Origin: Allofournierella sp.
GTDB lineage: Bacteria > Bacillota > Clostridia > Oscillospirales > Ruminococcaceae
DNA: 64,000 nucleotides
Reading direction: 5' to 3'
Assembly: GCA_020025635.1 (NCBI GenBank)
Contig: JAHHRU010000001.1
Coordinates: 124,001-188,000 of the forward strand
This document shows positions 7,105-15,584 of the stretch, one piece after another. Below the pieces are notes generated by a model. It ran no database searches and was not told the DNA's origin. It saw only the letters and a list, made by a program, of their open reading frames with translations. The position numbers were made by a program, and so were the translations under genes. Position 1 is the first letter of the stretch. Every line of letters starts with the position of its first letter.

Positions 7105-9186
7105 ATGGAAAAAATTGCACGTTTTTTTAAAGAACACAAACGGGGATTCCAGTGTGCTTTTGTATGCGCACTGGCTTTTTGCGTTTTTGCGGCTGTCTGG
7201 TTCACCCATATCCGCGGCCAGGGAGACAAGAGCCTGAGCTGGGCCATCAACGACCAGTTCCATGAATTTGTCCCGGTGGAAGATAATGTCCGCCAGGAAT
7301 TTTTCTGCGGGCGGGATCTTCTGGCCCTTTCGGTGGTGGTGGCCCCGGTGGACCCGGAACACCCGCCCAAAGGCGAGCTGGAGCTGGTGCTTTCGAATGC
7401 AGACACCGGCGAAGAGCTTGCCCGCTCCACCGGCGAAATGCGCTATATCCTGAACGGCAAAGACGGCTATTACACCACCCTGGGCCTGGACCGGATGGTG
7501 GAGATGGCATACAGCACCGACGAAGCCCGTTATGCTCTCACCCTCATCCCTCATTATGAGGACGAAGGCCGGTTTGCCATCGGCTATGAGCCGGGGGACC
7601 TTCCCCAGGGCATCGGCCTTTCGGTGGATGGTGAGCCGATCACCGGCATGCTGGCCCTTGTGGGCGTACAGGACCGGGTGGGCGGTTTCCTCACCCGCTT
7701 TTACTGGGTGATCGCTTTGGGGGCCATTGCCCTTGCGGGCGGCTCCTTCTGGCTGTTCACCAGCAAAAAGGCCCAGCTGCATCATCTGGTTTTCTGCCTT
7801 GTCCTGGTGCTGGGCATTCTCTACGGGCTGGTCCTGCCCCCTTATGCCGCACCGGACGAACGGTTCCACATCAACCAGAGTCTTTCCTTTGCCAGCACCA
7901 TTTATGACGATCACCTGCCCTTTGCCCACACCAATATGCACGAAAGCCTGCTGCGCCCTTCGGACCACAACGCACTCATTCAGGTGGACGAAACCACCGT
8001 TTTCACCTGGAAGTCCCTTGCCCGCTGGCTGCCGGAAGGCAACCACGATGAATGGGGCAAGACCCTTCCCTTTGATGAGCCGCAGGTTTCTTCCACCTAC
8101 ACCATGTACGCAGTGAGCGGCTTTGTGGTGTATCTGGGCTATCTGCTGCGGCTGGGGTTTGTGCAGCTTTTGTATCTGGGCCGGTTTGCAAACCTGCTGG
8201 TTTTCGCCTTCTTCACTGCGTTTGCCGTTAAGAAAACGCCGGTGGCAAAGCCGGTGTTCGCCATCGTTTCGCTGCTTCCCATGACACTGCATCTGGCGGT
8301 TTCCTTCAGCCGGGATTCAAACCTTCTGGCCTGCAGCTTTTTGTTTGCGGCCCTTGTGCTGGATGCAGCCTTCGGCCCCCGCGAAAAGCTGACCCTTCGC
8401 CAGCTTGTTCCCATCACCCTGCTGGGCATGGTCATTCCGCCTGAAAAGCTGGTTTACCTGCCCATCCTGGCCCTCATCTATCTCATTCCCCGCAGCCGCC
8501 TGGGGGAGCATCCCCACATGATCCGGGCCGGCATTTTGTCGATCTGCATTGGCGTTTTTCTGATGAATTCCACTGCTACCACCACCATTTCCTCCATTGC
8601 AAACGATGAGATCCGCCCGCCTGCCTCCATTCTGGACGGCGAGGAGGAGGATGAGCTGGACGAAGAGGAGCTGGAACAACTTTATGCGGACATGGTCTGC
8701 TTTACTCCCTCCTATATCCTGAGCCACCCGGTGCAGACTTTTGAACTGTGTGTGCGCACGGTGGTGGAAAACGGCGAGCACTATGTGCGCACCCTTGTGG
8801 GCGGCACACTGGGCTATTTCAACCTGAAAAAAGACCTGGTCATTTCCACCACCTGGGTGATTCTTGTGTATCTGCTCATGGCCCTTGCCTGGCTCTGCCC
8901 CAATGGCAGGCCCCTTTCGGCTAAGGCCTCGGCCATCTGCCTTTTGGCCGGGCTTGCCTGCTGCGGGCTTGCAGTGGTGGGCAATGTGGTATGGACCCCC
9001 ACCTATTACACCACCATTTACGGCCTGCAGGGCCGCTATTTCCTGCCGGTGCTTCCGCTTTTGCTGCTGGCCCGGCCCAAAGCCCTCACCCTTCACACCG
9101 ACTGCAGCCGTGGTCTTGTTTGGACCATGGGCCTTGTGGATCTGTGTGTGCTGCTGAACGCCTTCCTGGGCGTGGTGGCACGGTAA
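7105..9186 (+). CDS. Large polytopic membrane protein, DUF2142 family
   Basis: The 693-residue protein has an N-terminal transmembrane segment, an extracytoplasmic domain of roughly 150 residues, then about ten membrane segments. The motif PPYAAPDERFHINQSL after the second membrane segment is the DUF2142 signature; it resembles the acidic loop of GT-C glycosyltransferases, which use lipid-phosphate sugars outside the membrane. An acidic stretch rich in Glu and Asp lies near residues 513-530 in a predicted loop. The start is ATG 7105 with AAAGGA at 7091-7096; an upstream in-frame extension to 7021 lacks a good ribosome binding site. Neighbours are cytoplasmic glycosyltransferases, so a role in building or decorating a surface polymer is likely, but activity is not established for the family. 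Confidence 0.8.
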   Translation: MEKIARFFKEHKRGFQCAFVCALAFCVFAAVWFTHIRGQGDKSLSWAINDQFHEFVPVEDNVRQEFFCGRDLLALSVVVAPVDPEHPPKGELELVLSNADTGEELARSTGEMRYILNGKDGYYTTLGLDRMVEMAYSTDEARYALTLIPHYEDEGRFAIGYEPGDLPQGIGLSVDGEPITGMLALVGVQDRVGGFLTRFYWVIALGAIALAGGSFWLFTSKKAQLHHLVFCLVLVLGILYGLVLPPYAAPDERFHINQSLSFASTIYDDHLPFAHTNMHESLLRPSDHNALIQVDETTVFTWKSLARWLPEGNHDEWGKTLPFDEPQVSSTYTMYAVSGFVVYLGYLLRLGFVQLLYLGRFANLLVFAFFTAFAVKKTPVAKPVFAIVSLLPMTLHLAVSFSRDSNLLACSFLFAALVLDAAFGPREKLTLRQLVPITLLGMVIPPEKLVYLPILALIYLIPRSRLGEHPHMIRAGILSICIGVFLMNSTATTTISSIANDEIRPPASILDGEEEDELDEEELEQLYADMVCFTPSYILSHPVQTFELCVRTVVENGEHYVRTLVGGTLGYFNLKKDLVISTTWVILVYLLMALAWLCPNGRPLSAKASAICLLAGLACCGLAVVGNVVWTPTYYTTIYGLQGRYFLPVLPLLLLARPKALTLHTDCSRGLVWTMGLVDLCVLLNAFLGVVAR

Positions 9187-9206
9187 TGACCAAGAGGTTT
9201 TCATGT

Positions 9207-10283
9207 ATGTACAACTTCAAAAACATCCCCCTCATCATCCCAAGCCTTGAACCGGATGAAAAGCTCATCCGGCTCATCCGGGAGCTGCGTCAAGCGGATG
9301 TACAGAACATTGTTTTGGTGGATGACGGCAGCGGCCCGGCCTACCGCCCCCTGTTCGACCAGGCCGAAACCGAGCTTGGCTGCACGGTGCTGCGCCATGC
9401 CGTGAACCTGGGCAAAGGGCGGGCTCTGAAGGATGCCTTCAACTTCTGCCTGCTGCGCTGGCCCGACGCCCCCGGCTGTGTCACCGCCGATTCCGACGGT
9501 CAGCATACGCCGGCCTGCATCCAAAAGCTGATGGAAGCGCTGTGCACACATCCCGACAGCCTTGTTTTGGGTGTGCGCAACTTCAGCAAGCAGGATGTGC
9601 CTTTGCGTTCCAGCTTTGGGAACCGGCTCACCAGCCATGTGTTCCGCTTTCTGGTGGGGCTTGCCATTTCGGATACCCAGACCGGCCTTCGCGCCATTCC
9701 TGCCGGCTTTATGAAAACGCTCCTTTCCACCAAGGGCGAGCGTTTTGAGTTTGAAACCAATATGCTCATTGACACAAAGGAGCGGCAGATCCCCATTTTG
9801 GAGATTCCCATCGAAACGGTTTACATTGAGGAAAACAAAACCAGCCATTTCAATCCCCTGCGGGATTCCATGCGCATTTATGCGGTGTTTTCCAAGTTTC
9901 TGTTTTCCTCACTTTCCTCCAGCGGTGTGGATATTTTGCTGTTTTCCCTTTTCTGCACGGTGCTGGGCAGGTTTTTGCCTTCTTCTCTTTATATCGTTGT
10001 GCCAACGGTCCTGGCCCGCATCATCTCGGCCGTTTACAATTATCTTTTGAACTACCGGATCGTTTTCAAAAGCCGGGAGGGGCACGGCATGGCCGCCGCC
10101 CGTTATTTCGGCCTTGCTGTGGTCCAGATGGTCTGCTCTGCCCTTTTGGTGAACCTGTTCTACGGGATGTTCCACCAGGCCGAGGTGGTCATCAAAATTT
10201 TTGTGGATATCGGGCTGTTCTTTATCAGCTTCCAGATCCAGCGTGAATTTGTTTACAAAAACCGGCAGACAAAGCCGGATTGA
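9207..10283 (+). CDS. GT2 glycosyltransferase fused to a GtrA-like membrane domain
   Basis: The protein has 358 residues. Residues 1 to ~230 are a GT-A fold family 2 glycosyltransferase (IIPSLEPDEKLI, NIVLVDDGSG, NLGKGRALKDAF, and the metal-binding ADSDGQH). Residues ~235-358 carry four hydrophobic segments of GtrA type with the NYLLNYRIVF motif. GT2 enzymes of this type load a sugar onto undecaprenyl phosphate; GtrA-like domains are thought to flip or hold that lipid. The fusion puts both steps in one chain. The start is placed at ATG 9207 because AAGAGG at 9192-9197 is well spaced. An in-frame ATG at 9186 that overlaps the previous stop is the alternative. The sugar is unknown. Confidence 0.85.
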   Translation: MYNFKNIPLIIPSLEPDEKLIRLIRELRQADVQNIVLVDDGSGPAYRPLFDQAETELGCTVLRHAVNLGKGRALKDAFNFCLLRWPDAPGCVTADSDGQHTPACIQKLMEALCTHPDSLVLGVRNFSKQDVPLRSSFGNRLTSHVFRFLVGLAISDTQTGLRAIPAGFMKTLLSTKGERFEFETNMLIDTKERQIPILEIPIETVYIEENKTSHFNPLRDSMRIYAVFSKFLFSSLSSSGVDILLFSLFCTVLGRFLPSSLYIVVPTVLARIISAVYNYLLNYRIVFKSREGHGMAAARYFGLAVVQMVCSALLVNLFYGMFHQAEVVIKIFVDIGLFFISFQIQREFVYKNRQTKPD

Positions 10284-10298
10284 TGTGAGGGAACTGCT

Positions 10299-11444
10299 GT
10301 GACGATCTGCTTTATTTCCGCTCAGTATCTGCCCACTGTGGGCGGTGTGGAGCGCTACACCTACAATCTGGCAAAAAAGGTGGTCGAGGCCGGCCATCGG
10401 GCGCTGGTGGTTACCAGTGCGCTGCCGGGGCTGCCCGCCGCCGAAACCAGCCCGGAGGGCATCGAGGTATTCCGTTTTCCTGCATGGCTGTTCATGAAGG
10501 GCCGGTTCCCGGTTCCAAAGCCCGGTGCGGCCCTCAAAAAGGCGCTTGCCTCTGTTTGGGATGCAGGGATCGACCTCTGCCTCATCAACACCCGTTTTTA
10601 TGTGAGCAGCCTGTACGCTGCCCGGGAATGCAAAAAGCGCGGCATCCCGGCCATTGTGGTGGACCATTCCACCGGCCACCTGCCCATGGGAAACCCCATC
10701 CTGAATGCGGCCGGGGCCTTTTATGAGCATCTGGCGGCCGATTATCTGCGCCGCTGCCCGGTGCAGTTTTACGGGGTGAGCAAAGCGGTGTGCCAGTGGC
10801 TTTCCCATTTTGGCATCCAGGCAAGCGGCACGCTTTACAATGCGGTAGAGCCGGAGGACGTGCGCCTTCTGGCCGATGCGCCCGATGGGGTAAACTGGCG
10901 GGAAAAGCTGGGCCTTTCTGCCGACACCCGGCTGATCGTATCGCTGGGCCGGCTGATCCCGGAAAAGGGCGTGCCCCAGCTGATCGAAGCCTTTGGCCGG
11001 GCAAAACCCGAAAAGGCGGCCCTGCTGGTGGCGGGCGATGGCCCTTTGTTTGCAGAACTTTCCCAAAACTGCCCCGAGGGGGTGTACCTGCTGGGCTCCA
11101 CCCCTTACAGCCAGGCTATGCAGCTTTTGCGGCAGGCCCAGCTTTACTGCCTGCCCACCTATTATGCCGAGGGCTTCCCCACCACCTTCCTGGAAGCGGC
11201 CGCCTGCGGCTGCCCCATTTTGACCACCCGCACCGGCGGCAGCGAAGAGCTTCTGCCCGATGTGAGCTACGGCATCCAGCTGGAAGGCCCGGACCCGGCA
11301 CGGCTGGCAAACGCTCTCTCGGCCGTGCTTGAAAATGAGGCCTGGCGCACATCGGCCGCAAAAAAAACGGCCCAGCGCCTGGAAGAAAACTTCACCTGGG
11401 CCGCGGTATCCCGCCGGCTGCTTGAGATCGCTCAGCACCATTGA
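10299..11444 (+). CDS. GT4 family glycosyltransferase
   Basis: The 381-residue protein has a GT-B fold. The N-terminal domain opens with the acceptor-binding glycine loop SAQYLPTVGGVERYTYNLAK. The C-terminal domain has VSLGRLIPEKG, LVAGDGP and the donor-binding motif YAEGFPTTFLEAAACG with the E-x7-E pattern typical of GT4. It should transfer a nucleotide-activated sugar on the cytoplasmic side. The start is GTG 10299 after GTGAGGGAA; it lies 15 bases after the GT2-GtrA gene and 21 bases before the next GT2. Donor and acceptor cannot be read from sequence. Confidence 0.9.
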   Translation: MTICFISAQYLPTVGGVERYTYNLAKKVVEAGHRALVVTSALPGLPAAETSPEGIEVFRFPAWLFMKGRFPVPKPGAALKKALASVWDAGIDLCLINTRFYVSSLYAARECKKRGIPAIVVDHSTGHLPMGNPILNAAGAFYEHLAADYLRRCPVQFYGVSKAVCQWLSHFGIQASGTLYNAVEPEDVRLLADAPDGVNWREKLGLSADTRLIVSLGRLIPEKGVPQLIEAFGRAKPEKAALLVAGDGPLFAELSQNCPEGVYLLGSTPYSQAMQLLRQAQLYCLPTYYAEGFPTTFLEAAACGCPILTTRTGGSEELLPDVSYGIQLEGPDPARLANALSAVLENEAWRTSAAKKTAQRLEENFTWAAVSRRLLEIAQHH

Positions 11445-11465
11445 TTCCAAAGGAGACACTCGCAA

Positions 11466-12185
11466 ATGCCGAAACTTCTTGTTGTTATTCCCGCTTTCAA
11501 TGAGGAAACCAACATTGTTCCCGTTGTGGAAAACCTCATTGAAAACTATCCCCAGTTTGATTATGTGGTGGTCAATGATGGCAGCCGGGACCACACCGCC
11601 GCCATCTGCCGGGAGCATGGCTACCGGCTCATTGATCTGCCCATCAATCTGGGGCTTGCCGGTGCTTTTCAAACCGGCCTTCGCTACGCCGCCGAAAACG
11701 GCTACGACTGCGCTTTGCAGTTTGATGCGGACGGCCAGCACCTGCCCCAGTTCATCCAGCCCATGCTGGACGAGATCGAGGAAGGCGCCGATATCGTGAT
11801 CGGCAGCCGGTTCGTCAACGTAAAAAAGCCCCGGACCCTGCGCATGGTGGGCAGCTACCTGATCAGCTGGGCCATCCGGCTGACCACCGGCAAGGCCATC
11901 TGCGACCCCACCAGCGGTATGCGGATGTTCAACCGCCGTATGCTGGAGGAATTCTCCACCAATCTGAACTACGGCCCGGAACCGGACACCATCAGCTATC
12001 TGATCAAAAACGGTGCTGTGGTCAAAGAGCTTCAGGTGGAAATGGGCGAACGGATGTCCGGCTCCAGCTATCTGAACTTTGCCCGTTCGGTGGAATATAT
12101 GATCAAAATGGGGCTTTCCATCCTGTTCATCCAGTGGTTCCGCAAACGGGACACCCAGACCCCCTATTTGGAAAGGAGTTTGTAA
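11466..12185 (+). CDS. GT2 glycosyltransferase (polyprenyl-phosphate sugar synthase like)
   Basis: The 239-residue protein is a soluble GT-A domain: VIPAFNEETNIVPVVE at the N-terminus, VVVNDGSRDHT, NLGLAGAFQTG, and the metal site QFDADGQHLP. It resembles dolichol-phosphate mannosyltransferase-type enzymes that make lipid-phosphate sugars. There is no membrane domain; instead it is followed immediately (one base) by a DUF2304 membrane protein, a pairing seen repeatedly in bacterial surface-glycan loci. The ribosome binding site is AAAGGAGA. The product probably supplies the GT-C type proteins here (7105-9186 or 12986-14803). Confidence 0.88.
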   Translation: MPKLLVVIPAFNEETNIVPVVENLIENYPQFDYVVVNDGSRDHTAAICREHGYRLIDLPINLGLAGAFQTGLRYAAENGYDCALQFDADGQHLPQFIQPMLDEIEEGADIVIGSRFVNVKKPRTLRMVGSYLISWAIRLTTGKAICDPTSGMRMFNRRMLEEFSTNLNYGPEPDTISYLIKNGAVVKELQVEMGERMSGSSYLNFARSVEYMIKMGLSILFIQWFRKRDTQTPYLERSL

Positions 12186-12186
12186 T

Positions 12187-12549
12187 ATGGCCAATTACTC
12201 CCTTGCCTTTCGGCTGATGCTGATTCTGGGCAGCCTTCTGACCGTTCTGTTCATGATAAGGCGCATCCGCCATTCCAAGATCCAGATCGAGGATTCCATC
12301 TTCTGGTTCCTGTTTTCCGGTTTTCTGCTGGTGCTGAGCATTTTCCCCCAGCTGGCATCCCTTGCGGCAAAGGCACTGGGTCTGCAGGCGCCCATCAATG
12401 TGGTTTATCTTTCCATCATCTTTCTTCTCATCATCAAGCAGTTCTTTATGACCCTGCGCATCAGCCAGCTTGATTCCAAACTTAAAATTGTTACCCAAAA
12501 AGTGGCCCTGAACGAGGAAAAAATCGAGCGAAAAAGCCAGGATGATTGA
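12187..12549 (+). CDS. DUF2304 small membrane protein
   Basis: The 120-residue protein has three hydrophobic segments (about 5-22, 38-57 and 70-90) followed by a charged, probably coiled tail. It matches the DUF2304 pattern, with an RRIRHSKIQIEDSIFWFLFS segment between the first two helices. Its start follows the GT2 stop directly, with GGAAAGGAG inside the end of that gene. Proteins of this family are partners of GT2 enzymes and may anchor them to the membrane; no biochemical function is proven. It is the last gene of the second glycan block. Confidence 0.82.
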   Translation: MANYSLAFRLMLILGSLLTVLFMIRRIRHSKIQIEDSIFWFLFSGFLLVLSIFPQLASLAAKALGLQAPINVVYLSIIFLLIIKQFFMTLRISQLDSKLKIVTQKVALNEEKIERKSQDD

Positions 12550-12569
12550 ACTTTCTCCCCTTCTCACAT

Positions 12570-12598
12570 TTGTAAATCCCTTCATTTTGTGCTATAAT
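12570..12598 (+). promoter_or_regulatory. Sigma-A-type promoter for the 12635 gene
   Basis: TTGTAA at 12570-12575 and a perfect TATAAT at 12593-12598 are separated by 17 bases. GGAGGG at 12620-12625 follows. This gives the small gene its own promoter, separate from the glycan operon. Confidence 0.75.
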
Positions 12599-12634
12599 AA
12601 GATACGGTATTATAAGATTGGAGGGTTTACGATT

Positions 12635-12940
12635 ATGGCATATACCCCGAAGCTCACTTACAAGGGCAAACCACTGGTTCGCTGCGGCAACGAAATATAT
12701 TATGGCAGCCTGTCAGATCCCTATGTGATCTTCATGCAGGTCCTGACCACCCGCAAGGACGAACAGGGCAACGAAGTTGCCGACAAACTTCATGTAATGC
12801 TTATGAGCACCGATGCCACCAAGGCCCTTCCGGAGCGTGTGGAAAAGCAGTCCAGCAAAACCGGGCTGTACACCGCGCTGGAAATCGGCACCATGTGGCT
12901 GGAGCGTGCTTTGCAGGAAGCCGCAGCCAAAAAGAACTAA
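12635..12940 (+). CDS. Conserved-looking hypothetical protein, 101 residues
   Basis: I do not recognise a family. The protein is soluble, with no signal peptide, membrane segment or cysteine cluster (one Cys). It looks like a small alpha/beta fold: an N-terminal beta-rich part (YTPKLTYKGKPLVRCGNEIY), a central strand with VIFMQVLTT, and a C-terminal helix ending in two Lys and Asn. An upstream in-frame extension to 12542 is rejected, because ATG 12635 has GGAGGG nine bases before it and the promoter lies inside the extension. The gene is monocistronic, flanked by its own promoter and a strong terminator, which suggests steady and fairly high expression. Function unknown. Confidence 0.8.
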   Translation: MAYTPKLTYKGKPLVRCGNEIYYGSLSDPYVIFMQVLTTRKDEQGNEVADKLHVMLMSTDATKALPERVEKQSSKTGLYTALEIGTMWLERALQEAAAKKN

Positions 12941-12977
12941 AAAAACCGCCGGACACAAACCTGTGTCCGGCGGTTTT
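12941..12977 (+). terminator. Strong bidirectional terminator
   Basis: CCGCCGGACACA (12946-12957) pairs perfectly with TGTGTCCGGCGG (12962-12973) around an AACC loop. An A-run precedes it and TTTT follows, so it can end both the 12635 gene on the plus strand and the convergent membrane protein on the minus strand. Confidence 0.9.
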
Positions 12978-12985
12978 CATTTTGC

Positions 12986-14803
12986 TCATTCGCTGCGGGT
13001 TCGGGCGCTTTCCGGCAGCGGAATGCCCTGCTGCACAAATTCGTCCTGACGTGCCGAGAAAAGCTTGGTTTCCATATAGGGGGTTTCGGGGTCGAACTGC
13101 CACTCTTCCAAAAGCTTTCGGCTGTACGCATCATGCGCAAAGAACAATACATAATCGTAATCGTTGCAAAGAATATCCAGATCCGGTGCCTCATCCCGAT
13201 ACTGCCAGAAATCCAGCACATCGGTATTGAGGGCATAGCGGCCCACAAACCGATCCGACCAGCCATCCATGGGCGAGCCGTTGGTGTACACAAGATACCG
13301 GGCACCATCCTGAATGGGATAGAGGGCCTTCTGCTCCAGCCAGAGCTGCTGGCGCGCATCCTGTGCCCACACCGAAGCCCTGCCGTAAGCAAAGCTCCAA
13401 TCTCCCAGCACACCCACTGCTGCCAGCTGAACTGCCGCCAGCAGGGTGCAGATCACCGCCTTTGTGCTCTCTTTTGCCTGCGGTCCAAAGGTCAAAATCA
13501 GCAAAACCGCGCCGCCCAAAACAAGGTCAAAAAAGCTCTGGGAATACCGGTCGATGCTTGCAAGCACCAGCATTTCCGGGGTAGGCATGGAGAACACATA
13601 GGTGCCCCACAAAGCGCCGATATAGCCTGCCGTGAGCGCCAGTGCGCCGCCAGCCCAGCCCAGAGCCGCCCTGCCGCCAAGCCCGCCGGCACGCCAAAGC
13701 CACAGGCACACCAGCAAAAACAAGGCCACAATCAGCCAGTAGCTCCAAATTCGGATGCGGTCCAGCTCCAGATAGTGGTGGAAGAAGAGCTCCTGGAACG
13801 CATCCAGCTCCTCCTGGGTTTTGCCTGCCAGGCGGCTTTCATAAGCCTCGGCGGAGACTGCGTGCTTGGATGCCATGCCATTTGGGTAAACCAGCCGCAC
13901 ATGGCGGCCCCACAGCCACCAGCACAGGGCCGGGATGCCCGCTGCCGCCGCCGCATACCGAAGCCGTTCCAGCATGGGTGCCTTTACCGCAAACAGCACC
14001 AGCGCCCCGGTCAGCACAAAGAACAGTCCGCTGTTTTTGGTAATGGCCAAAAAACAGAGCACCGGCAGCGCTGCCCCAAAAGCCAGCACCGGCCGCTTTC
14101 GATGGGCCAGCACAATGGCGGCTGCACCCACGCACAAAAGAGTCAAAAGGCCATCCACCCGCAGATCCCGAATGCCGATGGAGGTGCCGAACACATACAG
14201 GCCGAAGCTCGCAGCCAAAATGCCGCCGTACCATTTGCCCCGGCACAAAGGGGCCAGCGCCAGCACCGATGCAAGGCTCAAAAGCCCCTGGGCAAAAACC
14301 ATGCTGCCATCTGAAAAACCGATCACCTTGCACACGAAGGTGATCCACAGTGCGGTTGCCGGGGGATAATCCACATACTCCACTGCCAGGTTTGCCGTAT
14401 TGGGCAGCTGGCCGTTGGTGAGGATGCTTTTTGCCATGATGGCCCAGTGGGCCAGTGCGTCATGGCTTTCAATGAGCCGCCCCCGTTCCAGAAACAGCAG
14501 CCACAGGGCAGCTGCGCCGAACAGGAGAATCCCAGCGGTCCAAAAAGGACGAAGTGCGGCCTTTGCCCCCTCTTTTCTCATCGCCAGCCCCCCCAGCACC
14601 GGCCCAGCCAAAAACAGAACCAGCTGTGCGGGTGCCAGAATGTTCAAAAGCGATGCAAAGTACAGCACCATTCCGATGCCGCAGGCCGCAGCAAGCGGTG
14701 TTTGAGCTGCTTCGATGCGAAACCGGCGGTTCAGCCAGACGCAAAGCCCCAGCAGCGATAAAAACAGCAGCCCCACCCGGGCTGCAAGCAGTAGCAGATG
14801 CAT
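12986..14803 (-). CDS. GT-C type membrane glycosyltransferase-like protein
   Basis: The 605-residue polytopic protein has about twelve hydrophobic segments. After the first three it has RGRLIESHDALAHWAIMAKS (residues 108-127), an acidic-loop pattern typical of GT-C (PMT/ArnT/RgtA-like) transferases, which use polyprenyl-phosphate sugars outside the membrane. The C-terminal ~100 residues form a soluble extracytoplasmic tail. The start is taken at ATG 14803, after CGAAAGGAGTC; an in-frame extension to 14863 runs through a terminator hairpin and is rejected. It converges on the glycan block to its left and could use the lipid-sugar made by the GT2 enzymes there (inference). Confidence 0.75.
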   Translation of the reverse strand: MHLLLLAARVGLLFLSLLGLCVWLNRRFRIEAAQTPLAAACGIGMVLYFASLLNILAPAQLVLFLAGPVLGGLAMRKEGAKAALRPFWTAGILLFGAAALWLLFLERGRLIESHDALAHWAIMAKSILTNGQLPNTANLAVEYVDYPPATALWITFVCKVIGFSDGSMVFAQGLLSLASVLALAPLCRGKWYGGILAASFGLYVFGTSIGIRDLRVDGLLTLLCVGAAAIVLAHRKRPVLAFGAALPVLCFLAITKNSGLFFVLTGALVLFAVKAPMLERLRYAAAAAGIPALCWWLWGRHVRLVYPNGMASKHAVSAEAYESRLAGKTQEELDAFQELFFHHYLELDRIRIWSYWLIVALFLLVCLWLWRAGGLGGRAALGWAGGALALTAGYIGALWGTYVFSMPTPEMLVLASIDRYSQSFFDLVLGGAVLLILTFGPQAKESTKAVICTLLAAVQLAAVGVLGDWSFAYGRASVWAQDARQQLWLEQKALYPIQDGARYLVYTNGSPMDGWSDRFVGRYALNTDVLDFWQYRDEAPDLDILCNDYDYVLFFAHDAYSRKLLEEWQFDPETPYMETKLFSARQDEFVQQGIPLPESARTRSE

Positions 14804-14829
14804 GCAGACTCCTTTCGATATTGAAAAAA

Positions 14830-14856
14830 GCAGCCTGTGCCATTGGCACAGGCTGC
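14830..14856 (-). terminator. Intrinsic terminator of the first CD1247-like gene
   Basis: GCAGCCTGTGCC and GGCACAGGCTGC form a perfect 12-bp stem with a three-base loop. On the minus strand a TTTTTTC run follows. It separates the zinc-ribbon gene from the GT-C gene downstream. Confidence 0.9.
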
Positions 14857-14877
14857 CGAACACAATGGGCCGGAGCC

Positions 14878-15345
14878 TTATTCTTCAGGCTCCTCTTCGG
14901 CGTTTTCTTCTCCGCCGCACTCTTCAAACTCGATCTCAAATTCAGCACCGCAGTTTGCGCAGCTGATCTGCTCGTTTACCAGAGTGTCCTCGTCCACAAC
15001 GGTGACTGCGCCGCAGTTGGGGCAGGTCAGCTCATAGCGGGCATCTTCCTCGTCCTCTTCATCGTCGTCCTCATCGTCATCCTCATCGTCGTCCTCATCG
15101 TCTACATCGAAAACAACGTCTTCCAAATCATCCATATCCTCATCAATGGCATCCAGCTCGTCATAGATCTGATCCAGATCGTCATACACAACGTCCAGGT
15201 CATCATCCAGCTCGTTGACGGCATCGCAGATATCACCCAGCAGATCCCGCATGGCCAGCAGCACCCGGCCCTCGTCGGTGGAGTCATCGATTTTCAGGCC
15301 ATCCATCAGGCCTTTCAGATAAGCAGCTTTTTTATTCAGTTCCAT
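14878..15345 (-). CDS. CD1247-like acidic zinc-ribbon protein (copy A)
   Basis: The 155-residue protein starts with the CD1247-type N-terminal motif (KKAAYLKGLMDGLKIDDSTD). It then has an Asp/Glu-dominated region (about residues 45-102, including a nearly uninterrupted acidic run) and a zinc ribbon with C108, C111, C129 and C132 (CPNCG and CANCG). It ends in another acidic tail. The function of the family is unknown; the layout suggests a small regulator or a DNA/RNA-polymerase-associated factor. Start ATG 15345 is chosen over ATG 15351 because GGAGGT at 15353-15358 is seven bases away. A close paralogue lies directly upstream at 15585-16034. Confidence 0.85.
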   Translation of the reverse strand: MELNKKAAYLKGLMDGLKIDDSTDEGRVLLAMRDLLGDICDAVNELDDDLDVVYDDLDQIYDELDAIDEDMDDLEDVVFDVDDEDDDEDDDEDDDEEDEEDARYELTCPNCGAVTVVDEDTLVNEQISCANCGAEFEIEFEECGGEENAEEEPEE

Positions 15346-15379
15346 GATCATAACCTCCTTAAAAGGGATCTTAAAACCA

Positions 15380-15411
15380 AAAGCGGAGCGGCAAAGATAC
15401 GCCGCCGCTCT
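15380..15411 (-). promoter_or_regulatory. Leader hairpin before CD1247-like copy A
   Basis: A GC-rich imperfect stem (AGCGGCGGC against GCCGCTCCGCT on the minus strand) is followed by TTTTGGTTTT. It sits between the promoter and the gene, so it could act as an attenuator. The stem has a bulge and the call is tentative. Confidence 0.4.
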
Positions 15412-15483
15412 GACACGTTGGAGATGGGCACGCCCCCTTTCATGCCTTAAGGCACGGCAGAGAGCTTCTCTCATCCTGCCTTT

Positions 15484-15512
15484 ATTTTACCCCACAGCCA
15501 ACGTTTTTTCAA
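15484..15512 (-). promoter_or_regulatory. Promoter of CD1247-like copy A
   Basis: On the minus strand TTGAAA (15512-15507) and TAAAAT (15489-15484) are 17 bases apart. The same two hexamers and spacing occur before efp, with similar flanks, so the two promoters may be co-regulated. Confidence 0.7.
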
Positions 15513-15529
15513 GGCTTTTTGCCTGAAAA

Positions 15530-15560
15530 AGCGGCCCACGCCAAGTTGGCATGGGCCGCT
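15530..15560 (-). terminator. Terminator of CD1247-like copy B
   Basis: AGCGGCCCA and TGGGCCGCT pair around an inner GCC/GGC stem, and the minus strand reads into TTTTTC. It closes the transcript containing copy B. Confidence 0.85.
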
Positions 15561-15584
15561 GAAAAGCTTTTGAAATGGCAGTGC

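Noticed and set aside
15050..15120. Repeated ATC/GTC pattern as a possible tandem repeat or CRISPR
   Set aside because: It is codon repetition for an Asp/Glu run in a real protein; there are no spacers.
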